NCBI RefSeq assembly: GCF_009730915.1
Contig: NC_052475.1
Location: 28,395,016-28,459,015 of the forward strand
Length of the DNA: 64,000 nucleotides
Source of the DNA: Dioscorea cayenensis subsp. rotundata
Taxonomy: Eukaryota; Streptophyta; Magnoliopsida; Dioscoreales; Dioscoreaceae
Reading direction: 5' to 3'
Shown piece by piece: positions 63,569 through 64,000 of the stretch; the first letter of the stretch is position 1, and every line of letters begins with the position of its first letter. Both the position numbers and the translations under genes were made by a program. Under the pieces are notes generated by a model. It was not told the origin of the DNA. It did not search any database and saw nothing but the letters and a program-made list of their open reading frames with translations.

Positions 63569-64000
63569 ATGGGGTCACTAGCAAAAGAGAAGAAACCTCA
63601 TGCAGTGTGTATCCCATTCCCAGCACAAGGCCATGTAACTCCCATGCTAAAGCTTGCCAAGCTTCTGCACTCCAATGGCTTCCAGATAACATTTGTGAAC
63701 ACTCACTTCAACCACAAGCGTCTTCTCAAGTCCCGGGGTGTCTCCTCCCTCTCCGGCGTCCCTGGTTTTGACTTTAAGTCTATCCCTGATGGCTTGCCGC
63801 CGTCCAATGAGGACGCGACACAAGATGTCCCTGCACTCTGTGAATCGGCCACCAATAATTTCTTGGCTCCGTTCCTTGACCTTTTGGGGAACCTCAATCA
63901 TGATCCCCCTGTTTCTTGCATAGTTTCTGATGGTGCTATGAGTTTCACTCTTGATGCTGCTAAACAACTTGGTGTTCCTGAGGTCTTGTTTTGGACTACA
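63569..64000 (+). CDS. UGT85A: UDP-glycosyltransferase, UGT85 family (UGT copy B), cut by window end
   Basis: First 144 codons of exon 1, open to the window end. [20 protein letters not shown] starts the protein; catalytic His H22 in PAQGHVTP and activating Asp D121 in [10 protein letters not shown] are present. Over the shared 134 residues it differs from copy A (51966-53549) at nine positions, about 93% identity; the first ten residues differ more. The expected phase-1 intron would fall about 70 bp beyond the window edge. Intact as far as it goes, with a plausible TATA box. Confidence 0.92.
   Translation, partial: MGSLAKEKKPHAVCIPFPAQGHVTPMLKLAKLLHSNGFQITFVNTHFNHKRLLKSRGVSSLSGVPGFDFKSIPDGLPPSNEDATQDVPALCESATNNFLAPFLDLLGNLNHDPPVSCIVSDGAMSFTLDAAKQLGVPEVLFWTT

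Overview
This window is nuclear DNA of a flowering plant. The genes have many introns (up to 16 exons), there is a nuclear-type tRNA-Lys, and the protein set is plant-specific: EXORDIUM, SnRK2, class III peroxidase, plastid type II DAHP synthase and UGT85. The DNA is AT-rich with long intergenic stretches full of small transposons and (TA)n tracts. The SnRK2 resembles rice SAPK1/SAPK2 and the coding GC is modest, so a non-grass angiosperm, possibly a monocot, is my guess; the species cannot be fixed from the sequence alone.

Layout. 0-9.5 kb: an intronless EXORDIUM-like cell-wall gene on the minus strand, one tRNA-Lys(UUU), then about 6 kb with only repeats. 9.5-15 kb: two plus-strand housekeeping/signalling genes, a subclass II SnRK2 kinase (9 exons) and ribosomal protein eS6 (6 exons). 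15.9-34.7 kb: three minus-strand genes, a class III peroxidase (3 exons), a 974-codon F-box + JmjC + aminoglycoside-phosphotransferase-like protein (16 exons, one GC-AG intron) and DAHP synthase (5 exons, first step of the shikimate pathway). 35-51 kb: no host gene; a stack of mobile elements, including an 894-bp hAT-type element with a clean 8-bp target duplication and an empty-site reference beside it, a 918-bp Tourist/PIF-Harbinger-type element with TTA duplications, and a CpG-rich 6.6-kb decayed element with minisatellite arrays and fragments of a plant transposon-associated protein. 52-64 kb: two nearly identical UGT85-type glycosyltransferase genes in head-to-head orientation (the second is cut by the window edge), separated by a MITE, a 704-bp hAT-type element and a 5'-truncated LINE.

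The genes do not form one pathway. Loose functional links are stress and cell-wall biology (SnRK2, peroxidase, EXORDIUM) and aromatic metabolism (DAHP synthase supplies phenylpropanoid precursors; peroxidases and UGTs act on phenolics), but nothing in the sequence shows co-regulation. The least described material is the mobile DNA: a SINE family with three copies in the window, an element family whose terminus occurs at both 7.75 and 44.45 kb, and its TTAA(A/G)CGG minisatellite. All exon coordinates were derived by reading splice sites, phase and protein continuity by eye; each multi-exon model closes in frame.
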